Of a DNA stretch of 64,000 nucleotides, positions 35,789 to 45,023 are shown one piece after another; the stretch's first letter is position 1, and each line of letters begins with the position of its first letter. Under the pieces are notes generated by a model that was not told where the DNA came from, ran no database searches, and worked only from the letters and a program-made list of their open reading frames with translations. The translations under genes and the position numbers were made by a program. The DNA comes from Limnoglobus sp043757025 (GTDB lineage Bacteria; Planctomycetota; Planctomycetia; Gemmatales; Gemmataceae): NCBI GenBank assembly GCA_043757025.1, contig JAYVQG010000185.1, positions 1-64,000 of the forward strand. Direction: 5' to 3'.

Positions 35789-36481
35789 ATGTTCGTTTAC
35801 AAGTGCCCGGGTTGCGAAGCGGAACTGAAATCGAACGCGGCCCCGCCACCGGGCAAGAAGATCCGCTGCAAACAGTGTTCGACGGCATTCGTACCGAAGC
35901 CGGTGGAAGTGCAAGCCCCGGCACCCGCACCTGCACCGGGCAAGAAACCCGCCGTCGACGACGATAACGACATCAACCCGTACGGAGTCATCAACGAAGA
36001 AGACACCGTAGAACAGGCCGAAGCGAAGAAGAAAGTCAAGTTCGATGGCCAAGTCGACAAGAGCAAGCGGAGCGACCGTGGCCCGGCGATGTCGCTACTC
36101 GTCATGCCATCGAACTTGCTCGTGGCCGAAGGCGGGTTCACGATCCTGATCGGCATCGTGCTTACGTTATGGGCGATCTGGCCGTTGGTCTTTACGGAAG
36201 TTTCGGCGAGCGAAGACGAAATCATGGAACAAGCGGTCTGGATTCTCCTCGGCATCTTGCTGATCGTCTGGGGCGGATTGATCTGCCTCGGGGCGAGCCG
36301 AATGCAGAACCTCGAATCGTACACGTGGGCGCTCACCGGTGCGGTCCTCGGCATCTTGCCGCTGTTAGTCGGCATCTTCGCCATCGCGATGTTGCGTAAC
36401 CCGAAGGTGATTGCGGGCTTCGCCGAAGTTGAAGGTGCGACCGACGACGAGGAAATCGAAGACGACGAAGAAGACGACTGA
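35789..36481 (+). CDS. Zinc-ribbon membrane protein, hypothetical
   Basis: A 230-residue protein. Residues 1-40 form a zinc ribbon of the MJ0042/zinc_ribbon type (YKCPGCEAEL, IRCKQCSTAF). A Pro/Ala linker and an acidic stretch follow, then three hydrophobic helices (around residues 108-135, 150-170 and 185-205) and a C-terminus ending in a run of Glu/Asp. Architecture zinc ribbon plus membrane helices is frequent in planctomycetes; function unknown. It is followed by a strong terminator. Confidence 0.8.
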   Translation: MFVYKCPGCEAELKSNAAPPPGKKIRCKQCSTAFVPKPVEVQAPAPAPAPGKKPAVDDDNDINPYGVINEEDTVEQAEAKKKVKFDGQVDKSKRSDRGPAMSLLVMPSNLLVAEGGFTILIGIVLTLWAIWPLVFTEVSASEDEIMEQAVWILLGILLIVWGGLICLGASRMQNLESYTWALTGAVLGILPLLVGIFAIAMLRNPKVIAGFAEVEGATDDEEIEDDEEDD

Positions 36482-36509
36482 TTGCGAACGAACGATACAA
36501 TCGACCTTT

Positions 36510-36543
36510 GAGCCACGGGTGTCTCCCGTGGCTCGTTCTTTTC
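36510..36543 (+). terminator. Terminator after the zinc-ribbon gene
   Basis: Stem GAGCCACGGG / CCCGTGGCTC with a 5-base loop, followed by GTTCTTTTT, 28 bases after the stop. Confidence 0.8.
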
Positions 36544-36553
36544 CGAGTGTACT

Positions 36554-37588
36554 ATGCGCTATCTGACCGAGTTATTTGCCACCGTTGCCGAGCGGGTGAA
36601 GTCGCCCGTTTGCATCGCCCTCGGTGCCCCGCGGCCGATCTCGCACCTCGTCGCGGCGCTGCCTGGAATGGACATCACCTGCTTCCAGATGGATCACTTC
36701 CCCGCCGAAAGGCTGAAGGAAGAACTCATCGAGCGCGAGGTCGTCGCCGAGGTCGTTTTAGCACCGGACTTGTGGGACTTACCGCAAAAGTTCCAGACGG
36801 TGATCCTACCTGCCGGGGCGTATGCCGACCGCGAACTGAAACTCGATATGCTCGAGCAAGGCTACCATGTCTTGCAACCTGGCGGGCTGTTCCTGACACT
36901 GTCCGAGTACGAGAAAGACACGCAGTTCGCGAAGTTGCACAAGAAGATGTTCGGTAAATGCGGGCAGACGCCATCGACCGAACACGGCATCGCGTTCTTC
37001 AGCACGAAGGTGGCCGACGACCGCCCGCGCCGCCGACACGAAGTGAATTTCCACGCGAAGCACGGCGACGGCGGTCCCTCGATGGACTTCCTGACGCGGC
37101 CCGGCATTTTCAGCTACGGGCGAATGGATAGTGGCTCGCGGGCGCTCCTGGAAGTCGCCGACATTCGTGCCGGCGACCACATCCTCGACCTCGGCAGTGG
37201 GGCCGGGGCCGTCGGTTGCCTCGCCGCGTCGAAGGCCGGTCCGAAGGGCAAAGTCACCTTCATCGACAGTAATTTACGTGCCACGCAGCTCAGCGACATC
37301 AACGCGAAAGCGAACGGCCTGACCGACTACACCATCGTCGAGTCGGCGAAACTCGAAGGGCTGGGCATGAGCACGTTCGATGTCGTGCTGGCCAATCCGC
37401 CCTACTACGGCGACTCGATGGTCGCCCGGTTGTTCGTGCAAGGCTCGCGCGATTTGCTCAAAACCGGCGGCCGCTTTTACATCGTCACCAAGATGCCAAC
37501 TGCCGTCGTGCCGCTGATATTCGAGTCGTTCGGCGAATGCGACGTTATCGAGAACCGCGGCTACTCAGTCGTCTGCGCGGTGGCGTAA
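36554..37588 (+). CDS. RsmC-like class I SAM-dependent methyltransferase
   Basis: A 344-residue protein with two Rossmann-like halves, as in RsmC/RlmG. The N-terminal half is a degenerate methyltransferase fold. The C-terminal half has motif I HILDLGSGAGAVGCLAA near residue 216 and the amino-methylation motif LANPPYYGD near 279. This supports N2-methylation of a guanine, by analogy 16S rRNA, but the exact target is not known. It starts 10 bases after the terminator of the preceding gene, so its promoter must be inside or overlap that hairpin. Confidence 0.85.
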   Translation: MRYLTELFATVAERVKSPVCIALGAPRPISHLVAALPGMDITCFQMDHFPAERLKEELIEREVVAEVVLAPDLWDLPQKFQTVILPAGAYADRELKLDMLEQGYHVLQPGGLFLTLSEYEKDTQFAKLHKKMFGKCGQTPSTEHGIAFFSTKVADDRPRRRHEVNFHAKHGDGGPSMDFLTRPGIFSYGRMDSGSRALLEVADIRAGDHILDLGSGAGAVGCLAASKAGPKGKVTFIDSNLRATQLSDINAKANGLTDYTIVESAKLEGLGMSTFDVVLANPPYYGDSMVARLFVQGSRDLLKTGGRFYIVTKMPTAVVPLIFESFGECDVIENRGYSVVCAVA

Positions 37589-37625
37589 ATAGTTGTTAGT
37601 GATGAGTTGCGAGTGGATAGTGCAA

Positions 37626-38186
37626 CTACACGAAAAGTTCGCCAACTCGTAGCGTGAAGCCTGGTAGCAAGTCTTCGATAACGAGCGTTTGCTCTCGCTC
37701 GAAAATTTGTTGGCGGGCGTCGGGGCGATAGACGGTGACCGATTCGGTACTCGGGTCGATGACGATCGCGATCGACACGCCCGCTTGCAAATACTCTGTG
37801 GCTTTTTGCGTGACTTGCGTCCAACGATCCGATGGCGAACGCACTTCGACCACGAGTTCCGGTATCACTTCCAGCGGCCCATCGGGCACGGGGCCATGCG
37901 GTAATCGCGCGTAACTGACGAAGCACACATCCGGCCCACGAACTGTATCCGGATCGCGACGCAACACGACAAACGTGTCGTTCAGCAAGATGTGCCCGAG
38001 TTGGTTGGCGTCGATGAAGCCACCGAGCGACATCGCGAGGCGATAGCAGATTTTGCCGTGTCTCGCACCGGGCATCGCAACCTCCACGGGTAGACCCCGG
38101 ACGAGTTCGTAACGCTGCTGGCCGTACCGTTCGTAGAACGCGGCCACACCCAAACGCACCGGCGGCGGTTGAACCAGAATGCTCAT
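37626..38186 (-). CDS. Uma2 family (DUF820) putative endonuclease
   Basis: A 186-residue PD-(D/E)XK-like protein of the Uma2/DUF820 family. Features are YELVRGLPVEVAMPG and RHGKICYRLAMSLGGFI, then DVCFVSYARLP, the active-site strand PELVVEVRSPSD with the ExxxxxxxK arrangement ending in ATEYLQAGV, and VTVYRP. These proteins are very abundant in planctomycetes and cyanobacteria; few have a proven function. Start at 38186 (MSILVQPPP) matches the usual short N-terminus. Confidence 0.9.
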   Translation of the reverse strand: MSILVQPPPVRLGVAAFYERYGQQRYELVRGLPVEVAMPGARHGKICYRLAMSLGGFIDANQLGHILLNDTFVVLRRDPDTVRGPDVCFVSYARLPHGPVPDGPLEVIPELVVEVRSPSDRWTQVTQKATEYLQAGVSIAIVIDPSTESVTVYRPDARQQIFEREQTLVIEDLLPGFTLRVGELFV

Positions 38187-38318
38187 GTGGAATGGTCTCC
38201 CGATCGAACAACTATCCACTCGTAACTCTTAACTACTATTCCTCAAATTCTATCCCACACTCACCTCGGCTGCTACAACAATACGACGACGAACTCTCCT
38301 CAACACCGGAGCAACAGC

Positions 38319-39551
38319 GTGGCTGCCGACCCTTGGTTTCAGAATTTATTCGCCGACCGCATCGGTGGCGCGAACTACGGCAAATCGAACGAGATTTACA
38401 AATTCGAGAAGATCAAACGCGCGAAACGGCAAGCGATGGCCGAACACCCGGAGCGGCAATTGCTCGACTTCGGCATCGGCGAAAACGACGACATGGCCGA
38501 CGCCAGCGTTCGCACTTCGATGAAATCCGAAGTCGATAAGGTCGAGAATCGCGGCTACGCCGATAACGGCATCGCCAACTACAAGGAAGCCGCGGCTGCA
38601 TTCATGCAGCAGCGGTTCGGCGTGACCCTCGACCCCGTGACGGAGGTCTGTCACTGCATCGGCTCGAAGCCCGCCTACGCGATGCTCCCCGCGTGCTTCA
38701 TCAACCCCGGCGACGTTACGCTAATGACCGCACCCGGCTACCCCGTGGCCGGCACCTGGACGCGCTACCTCGGCGGCGAAGTGCATCGCCTACTGCTCAA
38801 GAAGGAAAACGGCTTCCTCCCGGACCTCGACGGCATCCCGGACGACATTAAAAAGCGAGCGAAGTTGCTCGTCATCAACTACCCGAACAGCCCGACGGGG
38901 GCGGTGGCGACTCGCGATTTCTATCGTCGCGTCGTCGATTTCGCGCAGAAGAATCAAGTCGTCGTCGTTCAAGATGCTGCGCACATTTTGCTCAGTTATC
39001 GGAGCGAGCCGCTCAGCTTCTTGCAAATCGATGGCGCGAAAGAGGTCGGCGTCGAAGTCCATTCGATGAGCAAGGGTTTCAATATGATCGGCTGGCGGAT
39101 GGGCTTCGTGGCCGGTCACGCGAAGATCGTGCAGGCCTACGCCGACGTGAAAGATAACAGCGACAGCGGGCAGTTCATGGCCACACAACACGCCGCCGCC
39201 GCCGCACTGCGTAACCCGAACATCCCCATCGCCATCCAGGTGAAGTACGAGCGTCGCCTCCGCAAGTTAGTCGCCGCCCTGCATGCGACGGGCTTCCAGT
39301 GCGAGATGCCCGGCGGCACGTATTTCCTCTACACCGCATCGCCGAAGGGGGCGGGCGAACGCAGTTTCGCGAATGCCGAAGACGCGAGCCAGTATCTCAT
39401 TCACGAACAGAGCGTCTGTTGCGTGCCGTGGGACGATGCGGGCGCGTTCCTGCGATTTTCGGTGACGTACATCGCTAAAGATGAAGCCGAAGAAGACGCA
39501 CTGATGGCCGAAACCGTCGCACGCCTGAAGGGAATGCGCCTGCGGTTTTAG
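38319..39551 (+). CDS. dapL: LL-diaminopimelate aminotransferase
   Basis: A 410-residue PLP-dependent class I/II aminotransferase. It converts tetrahydrodipicolinate directly to LL-diaminopimelate for lysine and peptidoglycan synthesis. Signatures include FADRIGGANYGKSNEIYKFE, LLDFGIGENDDMAD, the NYPNSPTGAVAT segment, and the PLP lysine in EVHSMSKGFNMIGWRMGF. The GTG start at 38319 has GGAG 9 bases upstream. Presence of DapL instead of the succinylase route is typical of planctomycetes and related phyla. Its stop overlaps the convergent gene by four bases. Confidence 0.94.
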   Translation: MAADPWFQNLFADRIGGANYGKSNEIYKFEKIKRAKRQAMAEHPERQLLDFGIGENDDMADASVRTSMKSEVDKVENRGYADNGIANYKEAAAAFMQQRFGVTLDPVTEVCHCIGSKPAYAMLPACFINPGDVTLMTAPGYPVAGTWTRYLGGEVHRLLLKKENGFLPDLDGIPDDIKKRAKLLVINYPNSPTGAVATRDFYRRVVDFAQKNQVVVVQDAAHILLSYRSEPLSFLQIDGAKEVGVEVHSMSKGFNMIGWRMGFVAGHAKIVQAYADVKDNSDSGQFMATQHAAAAALRNPNIPIAIQVKYERRLRKLVAALHATGFQCEMPGGTYFLYTASPKGAGERSFANAEDASQYLIHEQSVCCVPWDDAGAFLRFSVTYIAKDEAEEDALMAETVARLKGMRLRF

Positions 39552-39952
39552 AGTGATGTTCCGACTACCGCGTTCTTGGACAACTTGCGGATCGCGGTGA
39601 TCACGAACGCATCCGCGAGCAAGTGGAATGGTACGACCCAGATGAAATCGGGCGATTCGGTCAGGCCGGAGCCGGTCATTTTCAGCAGTTGATCGGGCGA
39701 GAGTCGGTCTCGCAACAACTCGGCGAGCACGCCCCACTGCTTCAGCACCCATTGCATACACATTAGGTGTGTGATCGCGAACCCGATGTAGGCAAGCAGC
39801 ACGAACCGCATCGCCACTGCATCCGCCCGGAGTGTCGGCCGCGCCGCGATTATCAGGATGAGCGCGAACGACGCCAGCAAATGCACCACCCAGAGCGATA
39901 GCAAGTAGTTCGAGTGCGCGAGCAACGACGGCACGAGCGAGTTCGGTTCCAC
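39548..39952 (-). CDS. Small hypothetical membrane protein
   Basis: A 134-residue protein with three or four hydrophobic helices (LLSLWVVHLLASFALILIIA, FVLLAYIGFAITHLMCM, and one near the C-terminus). No family recognised. GTG start. Its stop codon overlaps dapL tail-to-tail, which supports a real gene, since the frame is conserved up to the overlap and hydrophobic throughout. Confidence 0.7.
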   Translation of the reverse strand: MEPNSLVPSLLAHSNYLLSLWVVHLLASFALILIIAARPTLRADAVAMRFVLLAYIGFAITHLMCMQWVLKQWGVLAELLRDRLSPDQLLKMTGSGLTESPDFIWVVPFHLLADAFVITAIRKLSKNAVVGTSL

Positions 39953-40086
39953 GGTAGCTTCCAGTGTGTGCGGGTGTACCGATATGATAGGGGAGACTTC
40001 GGGGGCTTCGTGCCAATTGCGAGGTGGGCGGGGCGGATGAACTGAAATTAGAAGGGGTCTGAAAACCAGAACTCATTGGAGAATCT

Positions 40087-42123
40087 GTGAATCCAGCAGA
40101 ACAAAACATGGGACCGTTGCCGAAAGGCGACCGCAACGATGACCTCCAGCAAGAAAGCCTCACAGAATTCCGAGTGGCAATCCCGAGTGAGCGTTTCCTG
40201 TTTCGCGACGAGCGGACGGATGACAAAGGTGTCGATGGGTCGCTCGAACTCAAAGTTCCAGCCGGCTTCACGAATGTCCGTTCACAGGTACAACTCAAAT
40301 CCACCGATGCCGCCGACCTGAATGTAGACGGCTCGTTATCGCTTCCCGTCGCTGTCAGCAATTTGAATTATTTGCTGAACGGCCCATCACCTCTCTATGT
40401 GGTGTGGATCGCTCCACGGAAGGAGTTCCGGTATATCTGGGCTCGAGACGAAGCACGGCGACTGCATCAAGAAAACCCAGAATGGATCAATCAAGGGAGT
40501 ATTACGCTTCGATTTCGCGAATTGCTGAGTTCCACAAGTTGGGATTCTGTCTTCGAGCGAATCATGCGGGAAGGGCAACTTCACCGACAGACTCACGACC
40601 AATTAGCACAAACAGCTTCGGCGGAGCCGATCACCCTCCGCATCGACTCGGGATCGCTGAAGGCAATGACCGGTCAGCAGGCCTACGAGTGGATAACGAA
40701 TTCGGGGCTAGCATTGGTCGCGGCTGGTTACGCGACTCCGGTACGCGAATTGATTCGTATGTTGCCTGCGGAAAGAGCATCTGAACCGCGGGTGCGACTC
40801 GTTACCGGGTATGCCGCTCACAGCCTGGGAGACAATTTCTCCGCCAGGGCAGAACTCGGCCGAGCAGCGGTGAATCGCGACAGTTTCAATGCCATAGACC
40901 GCTACATGCTCGACGCTTTGCTCAACGATTGCGATTACTGTTTGGGCCGTATCGACAATCAACAGATGCGTGCCCGACAACTCCAACTCGAGTCGGAATC
41001 GCCTGGTCCGATCTCCCTCCAACTCCGACTCGACAGGCTCCGATGGGACCATATCGGAACCCGGGACGTAGCGAATCGCACAGCGGTTGCGAACGAACTG
41101 AAAATAGTGGTCGGAAGAATCCTATCCGATCCGGATGCCTGCGAGTCATTGAAGTTGCGAGCGCGGCTCGTTCGGCTATACGCCGAAGCCGCAGATGGGA
41201 ATCCGGTACACGTTCAAAATCTTGCGCAGTTACGAGCGCGGGCGGACATGGGGATGCGGGCCGCCACCCCAAGTTTATGTGCACAAGTCACACAGGCATT
41301 TCAAGCGGATCGCGAGGTGGATCAAGAGTCGGCTGAGTGTGTTCGGGAAGCCATACGGTTGCAACACCCGATACTCATCGCTGAGTCGAATCTGAACCGT
41401 GTCAACATCCTCATCGAAAGGGCCATGTATGATCGGATCATGCGGTCTCAACCAGGCAAACCAGGAAACCCACCGTCGGAATCGACATTGGCTGCCGGAC
41501 TCGAACAACTACGACACGCCGAGGGTTTGTTCCGCGTTGCCGGTAGCGATGAAGGCGTTGTTCGAGCAATTCTGCTCCAAGCGGATTGGATGGTCACATG
41601 CGGTCGTCCTACCGATGCCATCGAACGCGTCCGAAGTGTTGAGGCGTTGGCATCCGGCATTGGAAACGAGCGTCACATTCGACGGATTGCGGAGCATCTC
41701 GCCGGGGAGACCGAGCAACATCGGTCACTGAACGCAGTTTCAAATCCGCCCGATGAAGTCGCTTCCCTGGCCCAGCGTACGGACACGCAACTTCGCGACA
41801 TGGCGGGCCTTTGCCTCGATTCACTCGGATTGCCGCGAGAAAGACTGCCGGCACTCGAACGCGAATGGTTTTCCTGGCGAGCCATTTCACGAGAGAAGAT
41901 GACTTGGTGCCGACATCTCGAACTGATCCAAGACCTGCGACACGAGCAATCACCGCTGACACATTTTCGCACCGATCCCGAGCGAAGGTGCCATTGCAGC
42001 TTGCACAAGTACCAGAGCGTCATCCCGACTCCGGATTGGAGCGTTTTGATTTCTTCTTTCAAGAGCAGCCGGTGTATGGGTTGCAAAGACCGTTCGCCGA
42101 AGCAAAACGATACTCATGGATGA
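40087..42123 (+). CDS. DUF4365 (PD-(D/E)XK-like) protein with long helical C-terminus
   Basis: A 678-residue protein. The first ~165 residues are a DUF4365 domain: EFRVAIPSERFLFR, then the nuclease-like core D..GVDGSLEL and VRSQVQLKSTD, where D, E and QxK form a PD-(D/E)XK-type site. Residues ~190-600 are helical and TPR-like, unassigned. The last 70 residues contain CHCSLH and CMGCK, a possible zinc site. The codon and base composition is visibly more AT-rich than neighbouring genes, pointing to transfer. DUF4365 proteins occur in defence-associated gene sets, but this one stands alone. GTG start with GGAG 6 bases upstream. Confidence 0.8.
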   Translation: MNPAEQNMGPLPKGDRNDDLQQESLTEFRVAIPSERFLFRDERTDDKGVDGSLELKVPAGFTNVRSQVQLKSTDAADLNVDGSLSLPVAVSNLNYLLNGPSPLYVVWIAPRKEFRYIWARDEARRLHQENPEWINQGSITLRFRELLSSTSWDSVFERIMREGQLHRQTHDQLAQTASAEPITLRIDSGSLKAMTGQQAYEWITNSGLALVAAGYATPVRELIRMLPAERASEPRVRLVTGYAAHSLGDNFSARAELGRAAVNRDSFNAIDRYMLDALLNDCDYCLGRIDNQQMRARQLQLESESPGPISLQLRLDRLRWDHIGTRDVANRTAVANELKIVVGRILSDPDACESLKLRARLVRLYAEAADGNPVHVQNLAQLRARADMGMRAATPSLCAQVTQAFQADREVDQESAECVREAIRLQHPILIAESNLNRVNILIERAMYDRIMRSQPGKPGNPPSESTLAAGLEQLRHAEGLFRVAGSDEGVVRAILLQADWMVTCGRPTDAIERVRSVEALASGIGNERHIRRIAEHLAGETEQHRSLNAVSNPPDEVASLAQRTDTQLRDMAGLCLDSLGLPRERLPALEREWFSWRAISREKMTWCRHLELIQDLRHEQSPLTHFRTDPERRCHCSLHKYQSVIPTPDWSVLISSFKSSRCMGCKDRSPKQNDTHG

Positions 42124-42272
42124 GTTCGTCCACGGCTGCCATCCCTACCCCTACACGTCGATTCTGACGACGAAATTACGGCTTGGAACAACCGCAGCCC
42201 GTTCGTTCGGTTTCGTGTAGAATCAGTGGCACGACTGAAACGGGAATTTCCTTCATGCGGGAGCCGATGCTC

Positions 42273-43091
42273 ATGCGAGTACGAATCGTTGGTTTCGCCC
42301 TATTCATCGGGCTACTCTCTTTCGCGGCCACGAGTGCGACGGCACAAGAGAAAAAGGTCGTCAAACCGACGCTGACCGTGATCGTGCCGAGCGACGAAGC
42401 CGAGTTGACCATCGAAGCGCAAGTCATGAAAACGACTGGCAAATCGCGCGAATTCGATCTGCCAGTCGTCGAAGCGGGGAAGCTTTACGAGTACGATTTC
42501 ACGGTGAAGTTCGCACCGAATAACTACACGACGATCACGCGGAAAAAGACCGTGCAGTTCAAAGGCGGCGAGTCGCCGACGGTCGATCTCACGAAGCAAG
42601 ATCCGAGCGATAAAGCCGTGATTCGCTTCGTGCCGACGCCGAACGACATCGTGCTGGCGATGCTGAAACTCTCCAACGTCGGCAAGGACGACGTCGTTTA
42701 CGATCTCGGTTGCGGCGACGGTCGGATCGTGATTGCGGCGGTCAAATCGGGCGGCGCGAAGAAGGGCGTTGGCGTCGATCTCGACCCCGAACGCATCAAG
42801 GATTCGAAGCAGAAAGCCAAGGATGCAAAAGTCGATGACAAAGTCGAAATCCGCCTCGGCGACGTGCTCGATATCAAGGATCTCTCCGACGCCACTGTCG
42901 TGATGATGTACATGAGCGACGAACTCGGCAAGCTCCTCGAGCCGGTGCTGAAGAAGACGCTCAAACCCGGCACCCGCGTCGTCTCGCACCGCTTCACCCT
43001 CGGCGACTGGAAGCCCGAGAAGACGATAATGGTCACCGGCGAAGACTCGGAAGAGTACACGCTCCACCTGTGGACGGTGCCGAAGAAATAA
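42273..43091 (+). CDS. Exported TIGR03000-methyltransferase fusion
   Basis: A 272-residue protein with a signal peptide (MRVRIVGFALFIGLLSFAA). Residues ~30-105 form the planctomycete TIGR03000 domain (LTVIVPSDEAELTIEA, EAGKLYEYDFTVKF). Residues ~115-272 are a class I SAM methyltransferase with motif I DVVYDLGCGDGRIVIAA and acidic motif II GVGVDLDPERIKDS. A methyltransferase outside the cytoplasm would lack an obvious source of SAM, so either the signal is a membrane anchor facing inward or the enzyme works in an unusual compartment. The start at 42273 has GGGAG 9 bases upstream; ATG at 42255 is possible. Confidence 0.82.
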   Translation: MRVRIVGFALFIGLLSFAATSATAQEKKVVKPTLTVIVPSDEAELTIEAQVMKTTGKSREFDLPVVEAGKLYEYDFTVKFAPNNYTTITRKKTVQFKGGESPTVDLTKQDPSDKAVIRFVPTPNDIVLAMLKLSNVGKDDVVYDLGCGDGRIVIAAVKSGGAKKGVGVDLDPERIKDSKQKAKDAKVDDKVEIRLGDVLDIKDLSDATVVMMYMSDELGKLLEPVLKKTLKPGTRVVSHRFTLGDWKPEKTIMVTGEDSEEYTLHLWTVPKK

Positions 43092-43135
43092 CGAACGATT
43101 CCCTGCGATTCATCCAACGATTCCGAGATACGATT

Positions 43136-45013
43136 ATGCGTTCATTCGCTTCGCTTCTGTTGTTCGTGGCGGCCACACTGCCTGCCTTCGCCGGTTCCGC
43201 GAGTTCCCTTTTAGATGTCTCCGCCGATGGTTCGCGGTTGCTCGTTGCCAACACCGACACGGGAACGGTGACGGTTGTGGACACCGCAACGCGAACGAAG
43301 ATTTGCGAACTGCCTGCCGGGGATCATCCCGAAGCAGCGGCGTGGGCGGGTAGTGTTGGCCTCGTCACGGTCTACGGCGACGACCGTGTAGTCTTCTTCG
43401 ATGCGAATGCAAAAGCCATCACGCACATTTTGACCGTGGCGGATGAACCATACGGCATCGTCACCACGAAGGACGGTAAACGCGCCTTCGTCTCGCACGA
43501 TTACCCCGGCACCGTCAGCGAAATCGACGTGGCGGGGAAGCGGGTGTTGCGGACGTTCAAAGTCGGCGACAACTGCCGCGGCATCGCCATTTCCCACGAT
43601 GAAGCCACGCTGTACGTGACCGAGTTCTTCACCTCGAAGCTCATTGCAGTCGATATTGCGAGCGGCAAAGTGAGCGATTCGTGGGGCGGGTACGAATCGG
43701 ATAACCTCGCCCGGCACGTCGTGTTGCACCCGAAGCGACCGAAGGCGTACCTCTCGCACATCCGTAGCCGCGTGACGCATTTCGATGCTCGCGGATCGAT
43801 CTTCCCGCAAATTTCGTTCTGCGATTTATGGACGAAACCCGACGGCGAAAAGCGTCGCCGCTCGCTCGCACTCGACACGTACAACGGCGTGTACGTGACC
43901 GCGAACCCGTGGGAATCCGCGTTCAGCCCCGATGGCAAAACCCTCTACACGATCTACGCCGGAACGAACGACATGAATGTGTCGCGAGTGTACGACGACG
44001 ATTACCGCGAGATCGAATCGGCGGGGGTCGTACGGCTCGGCAAGCACCCGCGCGCCATCGCCGTGCGGCCCGATGGCAAGGAAGTGTACGTTTACAACAC
44101 GCTCGATTATGCCGTGACAATCCACGACGCGCGAATGCGGAAACTCGACAGCGTGACCGTGTGCGAACCGGCGCACACCGCCGAATGGCGACGCGGCAAG
44201 GAACTGTTTCAGACGGCTCGCGCACCGATGGGCGGCACCGGTTGGGTGTCCTGTTCGTCGTGCCACCCGGACGGCATGAGCGATGGCCGCATCTGGCAAA
44301 ACCCCGAAGGCGATCGCCGCACCACGCACCTGTTCGGCCTCGCCCACACGCACCCGCTACACTGGTCCGCCGACCGCGATGAGGTGCAAGATTTCGAGTA
44401 CACCGTACGCGGAAAGTTGATGCAAGGTCGCGGCCTCGCCGAGGGGCAAATGAAACCGCGAACGAGCTTCACCGAGTTCGCCGAACTCGAACAGACGACG
44501 CGCGGTATGTCGAAAGACCTCGATTCGCTGGCGATTTACACGAATTCGTTCCCGTTCCGGTTGTCGCCCCACGCGGTAGGCGAAGGCAAACTGACCATAG
44601 AAGCCGAGCGCGGCAAGGCGATCTTCGCGAGTTCGGCCACGCAGTGCGCCACCTGCCATAGCGGAGCGTATTTCAGCGATAGCACGCTGACGAAGCCGTT
44701 CCAATTGCACGACATCGGCACCGGCGACGGCCCCCGCGAAAAGATCGGGCCGAAGTTCGACACGCCGACGCTGTTGGGCGTTTACCGCCTCGGGCCGTAC
44801 CTCCACGATGGCCGCGCAAAGACGTTGCACGCCGTGCTGACGATCCACAACAAGACTGACAAGCACGGCAAAACGAGCCACCTCAAGCCGACTGAACTCG
44901 ACGATCTCGTATCGTTTTTGAAGTCTTTGCCGTACGAACAGCCACCCGATGAGACGCCGAACACCGTGAAGGATCGCGTCAAGCTGACCTTCCCCAAACC
45001 GGCAGTGCGATAG
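43136..45013 (+). CDS. Exported beta-propeller/di-haem cytochrome c protein
   Basis: A 625-residue protein with a signal peptide (MRSFASLLLFVAATLPAFAG). The first ~360 residues are a YVTN/lactonase-like beta-propeller (LLVANTDTGTVTVVDTATR, AFVSHDYPGTVSEIDVAGK). The C-terminal part has two c-type haem motifs, CSSCH near residue 380 and CATCH near residue 505, and the FDTPTLLGVYRLGPYLHDGR region typical of MauG/cytochrome c peroxidase-like proteins. It likely transfers electrons or acts as a peroxidase in the periplasm. The defence-like gene pair begins 10 bases after its stop. Confidence 0.9.
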   Translation: MRSFASLLLFVAATLPAFAGSASSLLDVSADGSRLLVANTDTGTVTVVDTATRTKICELPAGDHPEAAAWAGSVGLVTVYGDDRVVFFDANAKAITHILTVADEPYGIVTTKDGKRAFVSHDYPGTVSEIDVAGKRVLRTFKVGDNCRGIAISHDEATLYVTEFFTSKLIAVDIASGKVSDSWGGYESDNLARHVVLHPKRPKAYLSHIRSRVTHFDARGSIFPQISFCDLWTKPDGEKRRRSLALDTYNGVYVTANPWESAFSPDGKTLYTIYAGTNDMNVSRVYDDDYREIESAGVVRLGKHPRAIAVRPDGKEVYVYNTLDYAVTIHDARMRKLDSVTVCEPAHTAEWRRGKELFQTARAPMGGTGWVSCSSCHPDGMSDGRIWQNPEGDRRTTHLFGLAHTHPLHWSADRDEVQDFEYTVRGKLMQGRGLAEGQMKPRTSFTEFAELEQTTRGMSKDLDSLAIYTNSFPFRLSPHAVGEGKLTIEAERGKAIFASSATQCATCHSGAYFSDSTLTKPFQLHDIGTGDGPREKIGPKFDTPTLLGVYRLGPYLHDGRAKTLHAVLTIHNKTDKHGKTSHLKPTELDDLVSFLKSLPYEQPPDETPNTVKDRVKLTFPKPAVR

Positions 45014-45023
45014 GAGACGAGCG

